Below, piece after piece: positions 1 through 11,414 of a stretch of 64,000 nucleotides of DNA (positions are counted from its first letter, which is position 1; each line of letters begins with the position of its first letter). The translations under genes were made by a program, and so were the position numbers. The stretch covers positions 216,758 to 280,757 of the forward strand of contig NZ_LT607802.1 of assembly GCF_900090205.1 (NCBI RefSeq), read 5' to 3'. Source of the DNA: Vogesella sp. LIG4 (lineage in GTDB: Bacteria > Pseudomonadota > Gammaproteobacteria > Burkholderiales > Chromobacteriaceae). The notes under the pieces were generated by a model, which worked only from the letters and a program-made list of their open reading frames with translations, was not told where the DNA came from and made no database searches.

Positions 1-238
1 TACCTTCGGCTCCATGATGTCCACCCCGATCATCAACCCGCCGCAATCCGCGATCCTGGGCATGCACGCCACCAAGGAACGTGCCGTGGTGGAAAACGGT
101 CAGGTTGTGGTTCGCCCGATGATGTACCTGGCCCAGTCCTACGACCACCGCATCATCGACGGCCGTGAAGCCGTACTGAGCCTGGTGGCCATCAAGGATG
201 CCATCGAAGATCCGGCCCGCCTGATCCTGGACCTGTAA
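1..238 (+). CDS. odhB: Dihydrolipoyllysine succinyltransferase, E2 of 2-oxoglutarate dehydrogenase (C-terminal part)
   Basis: The reading frame enters the window already open (codons from base 2) and 78 residues are visible. They contain the acyltransferase catalytic segment [13 protein letters not shown], where the DHRxxDG histidine and aspartate transfer the succinyl group from lipoamide to CoA, and end in LILDL, typical of E2 C-termini. The pyruvate dehydrogenase E2 has a similar end; the succinyl-transferase assignment rests on the following lpd and sucCD genes, which is the usual TCA-cycle order. The N-terminal lipoyl and E1/E3-binding domains lie outside the window. Confidence 0.9.
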   Translation, partial: TFGSMMSTPIINPPQSAILGMHATKERAVVENGQVVVRPMMYLAQSYDHRIIDGREAVLSLVAIKDAIEDPARLILDL

Positions 239-264
239 GTACAGCCTGCTTCGGCACATCCGCG

Positions 265-290
265 TGCGGCCAACCCCAGGGTTGGCCGCA
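265..290. repeat. Inverted pair of the TGCGGCCAAC word between odhB and lpd
   Basis: TGCGGCCAAC (265-274) faces GTTGGCCGCA (281-290). The arms extend to about 11 bp with a loop of about 4 nt, so the transcript can form a strong hairpin. No T-run follows, so it may act as an attenuator or RNA-processing site rather than a strong terminator. It is one of several back-to-back pairs of the window-wide word. Confidence 0.85.
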
Positions 291-310
291 ACGTGCAAAG
301 GAAAGACTCA

Positions 311-1744
311 ATGAGCCAACAATTCGACGTAGTAGTGATCGGCGGCGGCCCCGGCGGTTACGTAGCCGCCATCCGCGCCGCCCAGCTGGGTTTCAATACC
401 GCCTGCGTGGACGCCTACAAGAACCCGGAAGGCAAGGCCTCCCTGGGCGGCACCTGCCTGAACGTGGGTTGCATCCCGTCCAAGGCGCTGCTGCAGTCCT
501 CGGAAAACTTCCACGCCATCCAGCATGACTTCGCCAAGCACGGCATCTCGGTAGACGGTGCCAAGATGGACGTGGCCACCATGCTGGATCGCAAGAACGG
601 CATCATCACCAAGAACGCCGGCGGCATCGCCTTCCTGTTCAAGAAGAACAAGGTTGCCAACATCCACGGCCTGGGTACGCTGAAATCCCGCCAGGGCGAC
701 AAGTGGGTCATCGAAGTGACCGACAACGGCGCCGTGGTGGACACCCTGGAAGCCAGCCACGTGATCGTGGCCACCGGTTCCAACCCGCGCCAGCTGCCGG
801 GCCTGGATACCGACAACCAGCTGGTGCTGGACAACGCCGGCGCGCTGGCGCTGGCTGACGTACCGGCCCGCCTGGGCGTGATCGGCGCCGGCGTGATCGG
901 CCTGGAAATGGGTTCGGTATGGAAGCGCCTGGGCGCCGACGTCACCATCCTGGAAGCCATGCCGACCTTCCTGGCCGCTGCCGACCAGCAGATCGCCAAG
1001 GAAGCGTTCAAGAGCCTGACCAAGGACACCGGCCTCGACATCAAGCTGGGCGTGAAGATCGGTGAAATCAGCAAGGGCGCCAACAGCGTCACCGTGAACT
1101 ACGAACTGAACGGCGAAGCCGTGAAGGCCGAGTTCGACAAGCTGATCGTGGCCATCGGCCGCGTGCCGAACACCGGCGGCCTGGGTGCCGACAACGTGAA
1201 CCTGCAGCTGGACGAGCGCGGTTTCGTGGTGGTGGACGATCACTGCCACACCAACCTGCCGAACGTATGGGCGATCGGCGACGTGGTGCGCGGCCCGATG
1301 CTGGCGCACAAGGCGTCCGAAGAAGGCGTGGCGGTTGCCGAGCGCATCGCCGGCCAGAAGCCGCACGTGGACTTCGGCGTGATTCCGTGGGTGATCTACA
1401 CCTCGCCGGAAATCGCCTGGGTCGGCAAGACCGAAGAGCAGCTCAAGGCCGAAGGCATCGAGTACAAGAAGGGCACTTCCGGCTTTGCGGCCAACGGTCG
1501 CGCGCTGGGTCTGGGCCATGCCCAGGGTACCGTCAAGCTCTTGGCCTGCGCCAAGACCGACCGCATCCTCGGCCTGCACATGATCGGCCCGATGGTGTCC
1601 GAGCTGGTGACCGAAGGCGTGGTGTCGATGGAGTTCAAGGCCGCCAGCGAAGACCTGGCACGCATTGTCCACGCTCACCCGTCGCTGTCCGAAGTGGTAC
1701 ATGAAGCTGCGCTGGCCGCCGACAAGCGCGCGCTGCACGGCTAA
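311..1744 (+). CDS. lpd: Dihydrolipoyl dehydrogenase (E3)
   Basis: FAD- and NAD-dependent enzyme that reoxidises dihydrolipoamide in 2-oxo-acid dehydrogenase complexes. The 477-residue product starts with the FAD-binding [13 protein letters not shown] segment, carries the redox cysteine pair in [13 protein letters not shown] (C49 and C54), an NAD-binding GAGVIGLE around residue 191, and the catalytic HAHPSLSE near residue 454. A GTG lies 18 bases upstream in frame, but the ATG at 311 follows AAAGGAAAG and gives the usual N-terminus, so it was chosen. It lies downstream of odhB and upstream of sucCD. One exact copy of TGCGGCCAAC lies within it at 1496. Confidence 0.96.
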   Translation: MSQQFDVVVIGGGPGGYVAAIRAAQLGFNTACVDAYKNPEGKASLGGTCLNVGCIPSKALLQSSENFHAIQHDFAKHGISVDGAKMDVATMLDRKNGIITKNAGGIAFLFKKNKVANIHGLGTLKSRQGDKWVIEVTDNGAVVDTLEASHVIVATGSNPRQLPGLDTDNQLVLDNAGALALADVPARLGVIGAGVIGLEMGSVWKRLGADVTILEAMPTFLAAADQQIAKEAFKSLTKDTGLDIKLGVKIGEISKGANSVTVNYELNGEAVKAEFDKLIVAIGRVPNTGGLGADNVNLQLDERGFVVVDDHCHTNLPNVWAIGDVVRGPMLAHKASEEGVAVAERIAGQKPHVDFGVIPWVIYTSPEIAWVGKTEEQLKAEGIEYKKGTSGFAANGRALGLGHAQGTVKLLACAKTDRILGLHMIGPMVSELVTEGVVSMEFKAASEDLARIVHAHPSLSEVVHEAALAADKRALHG

Positions 1745-1787
1745 AGCGAACCGGGCCGTGTACAATATCGCGGCCCACGTGAACGGT

Positions 1788-1811
1788 GCGGCAACCGCTT
1801 GCGGTTGCCGC
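1788..1811. promoter_or_regulatory. Hairpin between lpd and sucC
   Basis: GCGGCAACCGC (1788-1798), TT, then GCGGTTGCCGC (1801-1811) form a perfect 11 bp inverted repeat. No T-run follows. It resembles the TGCGGCCAAC word with one base missing but is a different sequence. It probably shapes the mRNA between lpd and sucC (processing or partial attenuation); that role is inferred. Confidence 0.55.
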
Positions 1812-1898
1812 CTGCAAAATAAGGCTGTGCGAGCAGCCAAGGAATAGAGACGTTGGCCAGACAGGCCCCGCCATCATTTCCACCCGAAAGGAAACTCA

Positions 1899-3068
1899 AT
1901 GAACCTGCACGAATACCAAGCGAAAGAGCTGCTGGCCAAGTACGGCCTGCCGGTGCAACAGGGCATTCTGGCCAACTCGCCGGAAGAAGCTGCTGCTGCT
2001 TACGACAAGCTGGGCGGCAAGTTTGCCGTTGTGAAGGCCCAGGTGCACGCCGGTGGCCGTGGCAAGGCCGGTGGTGTAAAAGTGGTGAAGAGCCGCGAAG
2101 AAGCCGCCGAGGTAGCCAAGACCCTGATCGGCACCAACCTGGTGACCTATCAGACCGACGCCGCCGGCCAGCCGGTAAACAGCGTGCTGGTATGCGAAGA
2201 CATGTACCCGGTACAGCGCGAACTGTACCTGGGCGCCGTGGTTGACCGTGGCACCCAGCGCGTGGTGTTCATGGTATCGACCGAGGGTGGTGTCGAGATC
2301 GAGAAGGTTGCCGAGGAAACCCCGGAAAAGATCATCAAGATCGAGATCGACCCGCTGGTTGGCGCTCAGCCGTTCCAGGGCCGTGATGCCGCATTTGCCC
2401 TGGGTCTGGAAGGCGCGCAGGTTGCCGCTTTCACCAAACTGTTCCTGGGCGCCGCCAAGGCCTTCATCGAGAACGACTTCGCCCTGTTCGAAGTAAACCC
2501 GCTGGCGCTGCGCGAAAACGGCGAACTGGCCTGCGTAGACGGCAAGATCAACCTGGACTCCAACGCCCTGTACCGTCACCCGGAACTGCTGGCCATGCGC
2601 GACAAGTCGCAGGAGAACGAGCGTGAAGTGAAAGCTTCCGAGTTCGACCTGAACTACGTGGCACTGGAAGGCAACATCGGCTGCATGGTGAACGGCGCCG
2701 GTCTGGCCATGGCCACCATGGACATCATCAAGCTGAAGGGTGGCCAGCCGGCCAACTTCCTGGACGTGGGCGGCGGCGCTACCAAGGAGCGCGTGATCGA
2801 AGCGTTCAAGCTGATCCTGGCCGATACCTCGGTACAGGGCGTGCTGATCAACATCTTCGGCGGTATCGTGCGTTGCGACATGATCGCCGAAGCGATCATT
2901 GCCGCGGTGAAGGAAGTGAACGTGACCGTGCCGGTAGTTGTGCGCCTGGAAGGCAACAACGCCGAGCTGGGCGCCAAGATCCTGGACGACTCCGGTCTGA
3001 AACTGACCTCCGCCCAGGGCCTGAACGACGCAGCCGAGAAGATCGTTGCTGCCGTTGCCGCCCTCTAA
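1899..3068 (+). CDS. sucC: Succinyl-CoA synthetase (ADP-forming), beta subunit
   Basis: Nucleotide-binding subunit of the TCA-cycle enzyme that couples succinyl-CoA cleavage to ATP or GTP synthesis. At 389 residues it matches the family (about 388). It begins [19 protein letters not shown] and carries the ATP-grasp segment with [10 protein letters not shown] near residue 50 and the ligase segment [10 protein letters not shown]. The start follows GAAAGGAAACTCA, nearly the same ribosome-binding site as lpd. It is separated from sucD by 27 bases, so the two subunits are probably made from one transcript. Confidence 0.97.
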   Translation: MNLHEYQAKELLAKYGLPVQQGILANSPEEAAAAYDKLGGKFAVVKAQVHAGGRGKAGGVKVVKSREEAAEVAKTLIGTNLVTYQTDAAGQPVNSVLVCEDMYPVQRELYLGAVVDRGTQRVVFMVSTEGGVEIEKVAEETPEKIIKIEIDPLVGAQPFQGRDAAFALGLEGAQVAAFTKLFLGAAKAFIENDFALFEVNPLALRENGELACVDGKINLDSNALYRHPELLAMRDKSQENEREVKASEFDLNYVALEGNIGCMVNGAGLAMATMDIIKLKGGQPANFLDVGGGATKERVIEAFKLILADTSVQGVLINIFGGIVRCDMIAEAIIAAVKEVNVTVPVVVRLEGNNAELGAKILDDSGLKLTSAQGLNDAAEKIVAAVAAL

Positions 3069-3095
3069 TCACCCGCACCGCATAAGGATTTCAAA

Positions 3096-3980
<885 letters not shown>

Positions 3981-4003
3981 TCCGGTTCTGATCGAACGGA
4001 AGC

Positions 4004-4029
4004 AACCCCGCCAACCGGCGGGGTTTTTT
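4004..4029 (+). terminator. Intrinsic terminator after sucD
   Basis: CCCCGCC (4006-4012) pairs with GGCGGGG (4017-4023) around AACC and is followed by six T. This is a textbook rho-independent terminator for the sucCD transcript. Confidence 0.9.
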
Positions 4030-4091
4030 ATTGCCCATCATCGACAAGCCCGGCAGCCCTGCCCTTGCGGCCAACCCTGAGCGGCCGCAGG

Positions 4092-4121
4092 CAAACAAAA
4101 ACCCCGCCGCAGCGGGGTTTT
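4092..4121 (-). terminator. Intrinsic terminator of the GGDEF/EAL gene
   Basis: AAAACCCCGC (4098-4107) pairs with GCGGGGTTTT (4112-4121). Read on the minus strand it is followed by TTTTTGTTTG, so it mainly ends the minus-strand gene at 4147-6966, though it could work in both directions. It sits between two copies of the TGCGGCCAAC word (4066 and 4137). Confidence 0.85.
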
Positions 4122-4146
4122 GAACAGCGGACACAGGTTGGCCGCA

Positions 4147-6966
4147 TCAGCCTTCCTGTGGCAACAGGCTTTCCTGGCGCAGCAACGGCTCCACCTGCTC
4201 CGCCGGCATCGGTTTGGCCAGCAGGTAGCCCTGTACCTGGTCGCAGCCGTGCTGCTCCAGGAAGCGCCACTGCTCGATGGTTTCCACCCCTTCCGCCACC
4301 ACCTGCATGTTCAGGTTCTTCGCCATATTGATGATGGCGCGGGTAATGGCGGTGTCGTCCTGGTCGTCCGGAATGTCGCGCACGAAGGAACGGTCGATCT
4401 TCAGCTTGTCGGCCTTGAAGCGCTTCAGATAGGCCAGGCTGGAGTAGCCGGTGCCGAAGTCGTCGATGGACATGCGGATGCCCATGTCCTGGATGGCGCG
4501 GATCGCCTGCACCGTGGACTCCAGGTCGTCCATGATCACGCTCTCGGTCACCTCCACGTCCAGGCAGCTGCCCGGCAGGTTGTAGGTGGCCAGCGCATTG
4601 CCCAGCACCTGGGTCAGGTCCTCGTGGCGGAACTGCAGTGCCGACAGGTTGACGCCCACGGTAATCAGCGGCAGGCCGGCGGCGTACCAGGCGGCAATCT
4701 GGCGGCAGGCCTCGCGGATCACCCAGTTGCCGATCTGCACGATAAAGCCGCGCTCCTCGGCCACGTCGATGAAGTGCAGCGGCCCCAGCAGGCCCAGCGA
4801 CGGGTGGTTCCAGCGAATCAGCGCCTCGGCGCCGATGATGCGGCCGGTGCGGATTTCCACCTGCGGCTGGTAGTGCAGCACGAACTCGCCGCGCTCCACC
4901 GCGTAGCGCAGCTGGCTTTCGATGGCCAGGATCTCGCGGGCGCGGGCATTGAGGTCGGCAGTGTAGAACTTGTAGTTGTTACGGCCGCTGGACTTGGCGT
5001 GATACATCGCCGCGTCGGCGTTGCGCACCAGGGTGTCGAAATCGCGGCCGTCATCCGGGAACACGCTGATGCCGATACTGCCGGTGACCATCAGCGAGTG
5101 GTTGTACACCTCCAGCGGGGTGGTGAACTCGGTGAGGATGCGCTCGGCCACGTGTGCGGCGGCGGCGGCATCGCTGACCAGCGGCAGCAGGATGATGAAT
5201 TCGTCGCCACCCTGGCGCGCCACCACCTCGCCGCTGCCCAGCACGCTGCGGATGCGTTCCGACGCGATCTTGAGCAGGATGTCGCCGGCGGCATGGCCCA
5301 GCGACTCGTTGATGGTCTTGAAGCGGTCCAGGTCCAGCAGCAGGATGCCCAGCTTGCCGTTGTCGTGGGTGGCGTTCTGGATCGCCAGCAACGCGCGATC
5401 CTGCAGGTGACCGCGGTTGGGCAGGCCGGTGAGCACGTCGAAGTGCGCCAGGAACTGGATGCGTTCGTCCGCCGCCTTGCGCTCGGACTGGTCGCTGAAG
5501 ATGGCCACGTAGTGGGTAACGTCGCCGGACGGGCTCTTCACCGCGTTGATGGCCAGCCACTCCGGGTATACCTCGCCGTTCTTGCGGCGGTTCCACACCT
5601 CGCCCTGCCACGAGCCCTGCTCGCTCAGCACCTGCCACAGGCTGTCGTAGAACTCTTTGCTGTGGCGGCCGGAGCTGAGCACCATCGGGCGCTGGCTCAG
5701 CACTTCTTCCTGGGTGAAGCCGGTGATTTCGGTGAAGGCGCGGTTCACGCTGCGGATGCGCACTTCGCCGTCGGTAATCATGATGCCTTCGGCGGTGTTC
5801 TCGAACACCTTGGCCGCCAGCTGCATGCGCTCTTCGGCGGCGCGGCGCTCGGAAATATCGCGCACCATGCGCCACACTGCGGTGATGCGGCCGCTGGCGT
5901 CGCGCATCGCCACGGTCTTGACGCTGACCGGGATCGGGTTGCCGATGCGGTTGATGTACTGCACTTCGAATTCGTCGCAGAAGCCGAAGCGCATCACCTT
6001 GTTATCCAGGTTGTAGCGCTCCTGCGCCTCGCTGTCGCGGTCCAGCAGGCCCCAGAAATTCTGCAGCTTGAGCTGGTCCAGGCTGTAGCCCAGCAGGCTG
6101 AGGAAGGCCGGGTTGGCGTCGATGATCTGCCCTTCCAGCGAGCTGATCACGATGCCGTCCAGGTTGGACCAGAACAGCTCGCGGTATTTGTTCTCGGAGC
6201 GGCGCAGCGCATCCTCCACCTCGCGGCGGCGTTCGATGTCCGCCTCCAGCGCCAGGGTCTTGGCCTTCAGCTCGTCGATCAGGCGCTTCAGTTCGGAGCG
6301 GGTCCACTCCAGGTGCTTGCCCACAGTGCCGATCTCGTCATGCCGCCCCCAGTGGAACGGTTCGTCCAGTTTCAATGCGGCCAACCTGGTGGCCTGCTGC
6401 GACAGCTGGGCAATGGGGCGCAGGAAGCGCGAATGCAGAATCGTCATCACCAGCACCACCGACAGCAGCAGCTGCGCCGCCACGATCAGCAGCAGGTTCT
6501 TCAGCTGGTTGCGCTGGTAGATTGCCAGGTGTTCGGTATCGAATTCGATGCTGACCTGGCCGATCTCCTCGCCGCGGTACACCACCGGTTTCTGCACGAA
6601 GGCCACGCTGCCGATGCGGCGCTCGCTACGCAGGGTGGACAGGAAGACGGTATTGGACTGCGTGTCGGTCACGCGGATGGAGATCACCCGCGGGTCGTCC
6701 ATCACCGAGGACACCAGCGGTGCGCCGGCCTGGCGGCTGAGGTTCCACAGCGGCTCCTGCATGCCCAGCGCCACGATGTCCAGCAGGCGTTTCTGGTCCA
6801 CCGCCAGCTGGTTTTCCGCCTGCTCGCGCTGCAGGTTGAAGGTCAGCACACTGATGATGATGGCTGGAATCAACAGGCCCAGTACCAGCGCCATTAAAAA
6901 CACCTGGCGCAACGACAAGCGCGAACCGATGGCGTAGCTATCGAAATTGTCCGGTTTCTGGGTCAT
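4147..6966 (-). CDS. Membrane PAS-PAS-GGDEF-EAL cyclic-di-GMP enzyme
   Basis: Likely makes and/or degrades the second messenger cyclic di-GMP at the inner membrane. From the ATG at 6966 (preceded by GGGGAAA) the protein has 939 residues: a membrane segment at about 19-42, a periplasmic domain, a second at 156-178, HAMP at about 180-235, PAS at about 260-380 and 385-505, GGDEF (RQGGDEF, residues 584-590) and EAL (GAEALIRWNHP, then DDFGTGYSSLAYLKRF). Catalytic motifs of both halves look intact, but no RxxD inhibitory site precedes GGDEF. The open frame extends further upstream, but that N-terminus does not look like protein. It is divergent from mtaD. The signal sensed is unknown. Confidence 0.93.
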   Translation of the reverse strand: MTQKPDNFDSYAIGSRLSLRQVFLMALVLGLLIPAIIISVLTFNLQREQAENQLAVDQKRLLDIVALGMQEPLWNLSRQAGAPLVSSVMDDPRVISIRVTDTQSNTVFLSTLRSERRIGSVAFVQKPVVYRGEEIGQVSIEFDTEHLAIYQRNQLKNLLLIVAAQLLLSVVLVMTILHSRFLRPIAQLSQQATRLAALKLDEPFHWGRHDEIGTVGKHLEWTRSELKRLIDELKAKTLALEADIERRREVEDALRRSENKYRELFWSNLDGIVISSLEGQIIDANPAFLSLLGYSLDQLKLQNFWGLLDRDSEAQERYNLDNKVMRFGFCDEFEVQYINRIGNPIPVSVKTVAMRDASGRITAVWRMVRDISERRAAEERMQLAAKVFENTAEGIMITDGEVRIRSVNRAFTEITGFTQEEVLSQRPMVLSSGRHSKEFYDSLWQVLSEQGSWQGEVWNRRKNGEVYPEWLAINAVKSPSGDVTHYVAIFSDQSERKAADERIQFLAHFDVLTGLPNRGHLQDRALLAIQNATHDNGKLGILLLDLDRFKTINESLGHAAGDILLKIASERIRSVLGSGEVVARQGGDEFIILLPLVSDAAAAAHVAERILTEFTTPLEVYNHSLMVTGSIGISVFPDDGRDFDTLVRNADAAMYHAKSSGRNNYKFYTADLNARAREILAIESQLRYAVERGEFVLHYQPQVEIRTGRIIGAEALIRWNHPSLGLLGPLHFIDVAEERGFIVQIGNWVIREACRQIAAWYAAGLPLITVGVNLSALQFRHEDLTQVLGNALATYNLPGSCLDVEVTESVIMDDLESTVQAIRAIQDMGIRMSIDDFGTGYSSLAYLKRFKADKLKIDRSFVRDIPDDQDDTAITRAIINMAKNLNMQVVAEGVETIEQWRFLEQHGCDQVQGYLLAKPMPAEQVEPLLRQESLLPQEG

Positions 6967-7133
6967 GGAAGCGGTTTCCCCAACAGCGAAAAGTGTTGCT
7001 GCAAATATTTTGAAGATTATACGGAAGCGCTGTAGATCGCGCGGATTTTCTCCATTTGCATAGTATAAGTCAGGTTGCCGAATCAGGAAGCCAGCGCCTA
7101 CAATCGCCCGCATACTTTTATAGGCAAATATTC

Positions 7134-8453
7134 ATGCAAAACACCGCATTCGATCAGCTGATCAGCGCGCGCTGGATCATTACAGTCGAACAAGATGGCC
7201 TGGTACTGGAAAACCATGCCGTGGCCGTGCGCAACGGCCGCATCGTCGCCATCCTGCGCCCGGAAGAAATCGCCGGCGCCAGTGCCGCCGAGCGCATCGA
7301 CCTGCCGCAGCACGTGCTGATGCCGGGCCTGGTGAACCTGCATGGCCATTCCGCCATGACCCTGCTGCGCGGCATGGCCGATGACAAGGCGCTGATGGAC
7401 TGGCTGCAGAACCATATCTGGCCGGCGGAAGGCAAGCATGTCAGCGATGCCTTTGTATTCGATGGTGCCTTATTGGCAATGGGTGAAATGTTCCGCAGCG
7501 GCACCACCACCATCAACGATATGTATTTCTTCCATGCCGCCATGGGCCGCGCCGGCCTGGCTGCCGGCATGCGTACCTTCGTCGGCTGTTCGATCCTGGA
7601 ATTCCCCACCGTCTACGGCCAGAACGCCGACGACTACATCGCCAAGGGCATGGCCGAGCGCCAGCAGTTCCTGGGCGAAGAGCTGATCACCTTCACCCTG
7701 GCGCCGCATGCCCCGTACACGGTGGCCGACGACACCTTCCGCAAGGTCATCACCCTGGCCGAGCAGGAAGACATGCTGATCCACTGCCACATCCACGAAA
7801 CCATGGATGAAGTGAACGGCAGCATCGACCAGTACAAGCAGCGCCCGCTGGCGCGCCTGGCGAACCTGGGCCTGCTGTCGCCGCGCCTGATCGCCGCGCA
7901 CATGGTGCACCTCAGCGACGAGGAAATCGCGCTGGTGGCCAAACATGGCGTGTCCATCGCCCACAACCCCACTTCCAACATGAAGCTGGCCTCCGGCATT
8001 GCCCCGGTACAGAAGCTGTTGGCCGCAGGCGTGAACGTGGGCATCGGCACCGACGGCGCCGCCTCCAACAACAAGCTGGACATGCTGAGCGAGACCCGCA
8101 TGGGCGCGCTGCTGGCCAAGGTCGGCACGCTGGACCCCACTGCCGTGCCGGCGGCCACCGCCATCCGCATGGCCACCCTGCACGGCGCTCAGGCGCTGGG
8201 CATTGCCGACAAGGTGGGCACGGTCAGCGTGGGCAAGCAGGCCGACCTGATCGCCGTGGACCTGTCGGCGGTGGAAACCAGCCCGCAGTTCGACCCGATC
8301 TCGCACATCGTCTACGCCGCCGGCCGCGAACAGGTGAGCCACGTCTGGGTGAACGGCCGCCAGGTGCTGCGCGAACGCGCACTGACCACGCTGGACGAAG
8401 CGGAACTGAAGGCTCGCGCCGAAGACTGGCGCGTACGCATTCTGGCTAAATAA
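7134..8453 (+). CDS. mtaD: 5-methylthioadenosine/S-adenosylhomocysteine deaminase family amidohydrolase
   Basis: Cytosolic metal-dependent deaminase of the TRZ/ATZ (amidohydrolase) family, expected to deaminate methylthioadenosine or S-adenosylhomocysteine in methyl-cycle salvage. The 439 residues contain the metal ligands of the family: LHGHSAMTLLRG (HxH), HCHIHET, AAHMVHL and the GTDGAASNN aspartate. The ATG at 7134 was preferred to an upstream in-frame ATG because MQNTAFDQLISARWIITV matches the family start. It is followed 12 bases later by ubiG, whose methylation also yields S-adenosylhomocysteine, which gives the pairing metabolic sense. Related chlorohydrolases share the fold, so the exact substrate is inferred. 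Confidence 0.85.
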   Translation: MQNTAFDQLISARWIITVEQDGLVLENHAVAVRNGRIVAILRPEEIAGASAAERIDLPQHVLMPGLVNLHGHSAMTLLRGMADDKALMDWLQNHIWPAEGKHVSDAFVFDGALLAMGEMFRSGTTTINDMYFFHAAMGRAGLAAGMRTFVGCSILEFPTVYGQNADDYIAKGMAERQQFLGEELITFTLAPHAPYTVADDTFRKVITLAEQEDMLIHCHIHETMDEVNGSIDQYKQRPLARLANLGLLSPRLIAAHMVHLSDEEIALVAKHGVSIAHNPTSNMKLASGIAPVQKLLAAGVNVGIGTDGAASNNKLDMLSETRMGALLAKVGTLDPTAVPAATAIRMATLHGAQALGIADKVGTVSVGKQADLIAVDLSAVETSPQFDPISHIVYAAGREQVSHVWVNGRQVLRERALTTLDEAELKARAEDWRVRILAK

Positions 8454-8465
8454 GCGGATAACACG

Positions 8466-9948
<1,483 letters not shown>

Positions 9949-9963
9949 AACAAGGAGAGCAGC

Positions 9964-10626
9964 ATGCTCCACCCACTGCCGCGCTTGTCCGCCCTGCTTT
10001 TGCCGGCCCTGCTTTTACTGGTCCACCTGTCGTTGCCCGCGCTGGCGGCCACGCCGCCGGAGGCATCCTACCTGCTGGCCAGCCAGCAGCAGCCGCTGGT
10101 CGCCGCCGCCATCAAACCCAACCCCTACACACCCGGCATGCCGTGGCTGGAAATCGGCGTGCGCAGCCAGAGCCTGGTGTACTACGATGAGCTGGGCGTG
10201 GCGCGTGCCCGCTACGCGGTGTCCACCGCCAAGAACGGCGTGGGCGAGCAGGAAAACAGCTATCAGACGCCGCGAGGCTGGCACAGGGTTTGCGAGCGTA
10301 TCGGCGATGGTGTCGAAGCGGGTACCATCATCTACCGTCGCCAGGTTACGCCGTGGAAATACACGCCGCAGCTGCATCAGGAATACCCGGACAAGGACTG
10401 GATCCTCACCCGCATCCTGTGGCTGTGCGGCATGGAACCCGGCAAGAACCAGGGCGGCCCGGTGGATAGCTACGACCGCGCCATCTATATTCATGGCGCC
10501 GGCGAGCACGTGGCCTTCGGCACGCCCACCTCGCGCGGCTGTGTGCGCATGCGCAACGAAGACATCATCGAACTGTTTGCCCAGACCGGTAACGGCCTGG
10601 ATGTGCTGATCAACGAAAACCTGTAA
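9964..10626 (+). CDS. Secreted L,D-transpeptidase (YkuD family)
   Basis: Probable periplasmic enzyme acting on peptidoglycan cross-links or lipoprotein attachment. The 220-residue product has a clear signal peptide (LLLPALLLLVHLSLPALA, cleavage near residue 29) and the YkuD catalytic region IYIHGAGEHVAFGTPTSRGC followed by VRM, with the catalytic cysteine in SRGCVRM (the common form is SHGCVRM). CAAGGAGAGCAGC precedes the start. It lies 15 bases after tadA and directly before a DUF2721 membrane gene. Which L,D-reaction it performs cannot be read from the sequence. Confidence 0.85.
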   Translation: MLHPLPRLSALLLPALLLLVHLSLPALAATPPEASYLLASQQQPLVAAAIKPNPYTPGMPWLEIGVRSQSLVYYDELGVARARYAVSTAKNGVGEQENSYQTPRGWHRVCERIGDGVEAGTIIYRRQVTPWKYTPQLHQEYPDKDWILTRILWLCGMEPGKNQGGPVDSYDRAIYIHGAGEHVAFGTPTSRGCVRMRNEDIIELFAQTGNGLDVLINENL

Positions 10627-10628
10627 CC

Positions 10629-11039
10629 ATGCTAAGCCTCACCACCCCTGCCCTGCTGTTTCCCGCCATTTCCCTGCTGCTGCTGGCCTATACCAACCGC
10701 TACCTGGCGCTGGCCGGCATCATCCGCAACCTGTACGACGACTACCAGCAAACGCCCAGCGAGAAGCTGGTGCAGCAGATCGGCAACCTGCGCCAGCGCA
10801 TTGCGCTGATCAAATGGATGCAGTCGCTGGGAGTGGGCAGCCTGTTCCTGTGCGTGGTGGCCATGCTGCTGATCTACACCGGTTGGCCGCAAGCCGCGCA
10901 GTTCATCTTCGGCACCAGCCTGCTGCTGATGATCATGTCGCTGGGCATGTCGCTCTTGGAGCTGCGCATGTCCACCGATGCGCTGAACATCCTGCTGTCC
11001 GACCTGATCGCCGCCGAACGCGAACGCGGCCGGCGCTGA
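10629..11039 (+). CDS. DUF2721 family membrane protein
   Basis: A 136-residue protein with a hydrophobic N-terminal segment (about residues 5-27), a basic amphipathic stretch (LVQQIGNLRQRIALIKWM) and two further membrane segments at about 60-105. The pattern matches the DUF2721 family of small inner-membrane proteins with no known function. It starts 2 bases after the L,D-transpeptidase stop, so the two are probably co-translated. The gene converges on the small-RNA candidate downstream. Confidence 0.75.
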   Translation: MLSLTTPALLFPAISLLLLAYTNRYLALAGIIRNLYDDYQQTPSEKLVQQIGNLRQRIALIKWMQSLGVGSLFLCVVAMLLIYTGWPQAAQFIFGTSLLLMIMSLGMSLLELRMSTDALNILLSDLIAAERERGRR

Positions 11040-11041
11040 GC

Positions 11042-11240
11042 AAAAAAAAAGACCTCTCCCGCCCTGGGAGAGGTCAACACCCGTGTCGTACCTGCAAGGT
11101 TCCTGACGGAACATGCAATAACAGCGTTATTGCTCTTGAAGCAGCTGTTCAAACTCACCTTGCGAGCCACTTGTCGTGTTAGCCCCTGATTTCCTCGCTT
11201 GGCCTTGATTAAACAAGCGTTTGAATAGTAGGTTTGCCAC
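11042..11240 (-). ncRNA. Candidate structured small RNA on the minus strand
   Basis: No protein fits this gap, but the minus strand reads as an RNA gene. A TATAAA -10-like box (plus 11243-11248) precedes about 195 bases that end in a strong terminator: GACCTCTCCC/GGGAGAGGTC (11051-11075) followed by nine T. In between are three hairpins, at 11099-11112, 11115-11133 (8 bp perfect stem) and 11136-11152. A GCAAG/CTTGC helix (11094-11098 with 11159-11163) encloses them and an AACAC/GTGTT helix lies outside it. I could not assign a class. A distant 6S-type RNA cannot be ruled out. The -35 box is weak and the 5' end is approximate. Confidence 0.6.
11051..11075 (-). terminator. Terminator of the small-RNA candidate
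   Basis: A 10 bp perfect stem with a 5-base loop, followed on the minus strand by an uninterrupted run of nine T (plus 11042-11050 are A). There is no minus-strand protein gene to the right that it could serve, which is the main argument for an RNA gene here. Confidence 0.85.
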
Positions 11241-11414
11241 CTTTTATACGCAAGCTTTTTCTATCGACATTAAAACAATCGTTTTATTTTTGCCACAATG
11301 CGCCGCCGGCGTCACGGCCACCTGCGCGCCGGCAGCGGACAGTGCTAGAATCCGCGGTCCGATTGCCAGACAATCGACAATCAGCCATTTCACCCAAGCC
11401 AGCAGGAGGCGGGA

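Noticed and set aside
4120..6897. A 925-codon open frame on the plus strand opposite the GGDEF/EAL gene
   Set aside because: Composition is rich in His, Gln, Val and Ala, typical of the antisense of GC-rich coding DNA; no domain, and the opposite strand is clearly coding.
11042..11240. Small RNA as classical 6S, tmRNA, SRP RNA or RNase P RNA
   Set aside because: Key signatures of tmRNA, SRP and RNase P RNA are absent, and the 5' and 3' ends do not pair as in typical 6S; left as unclassified.
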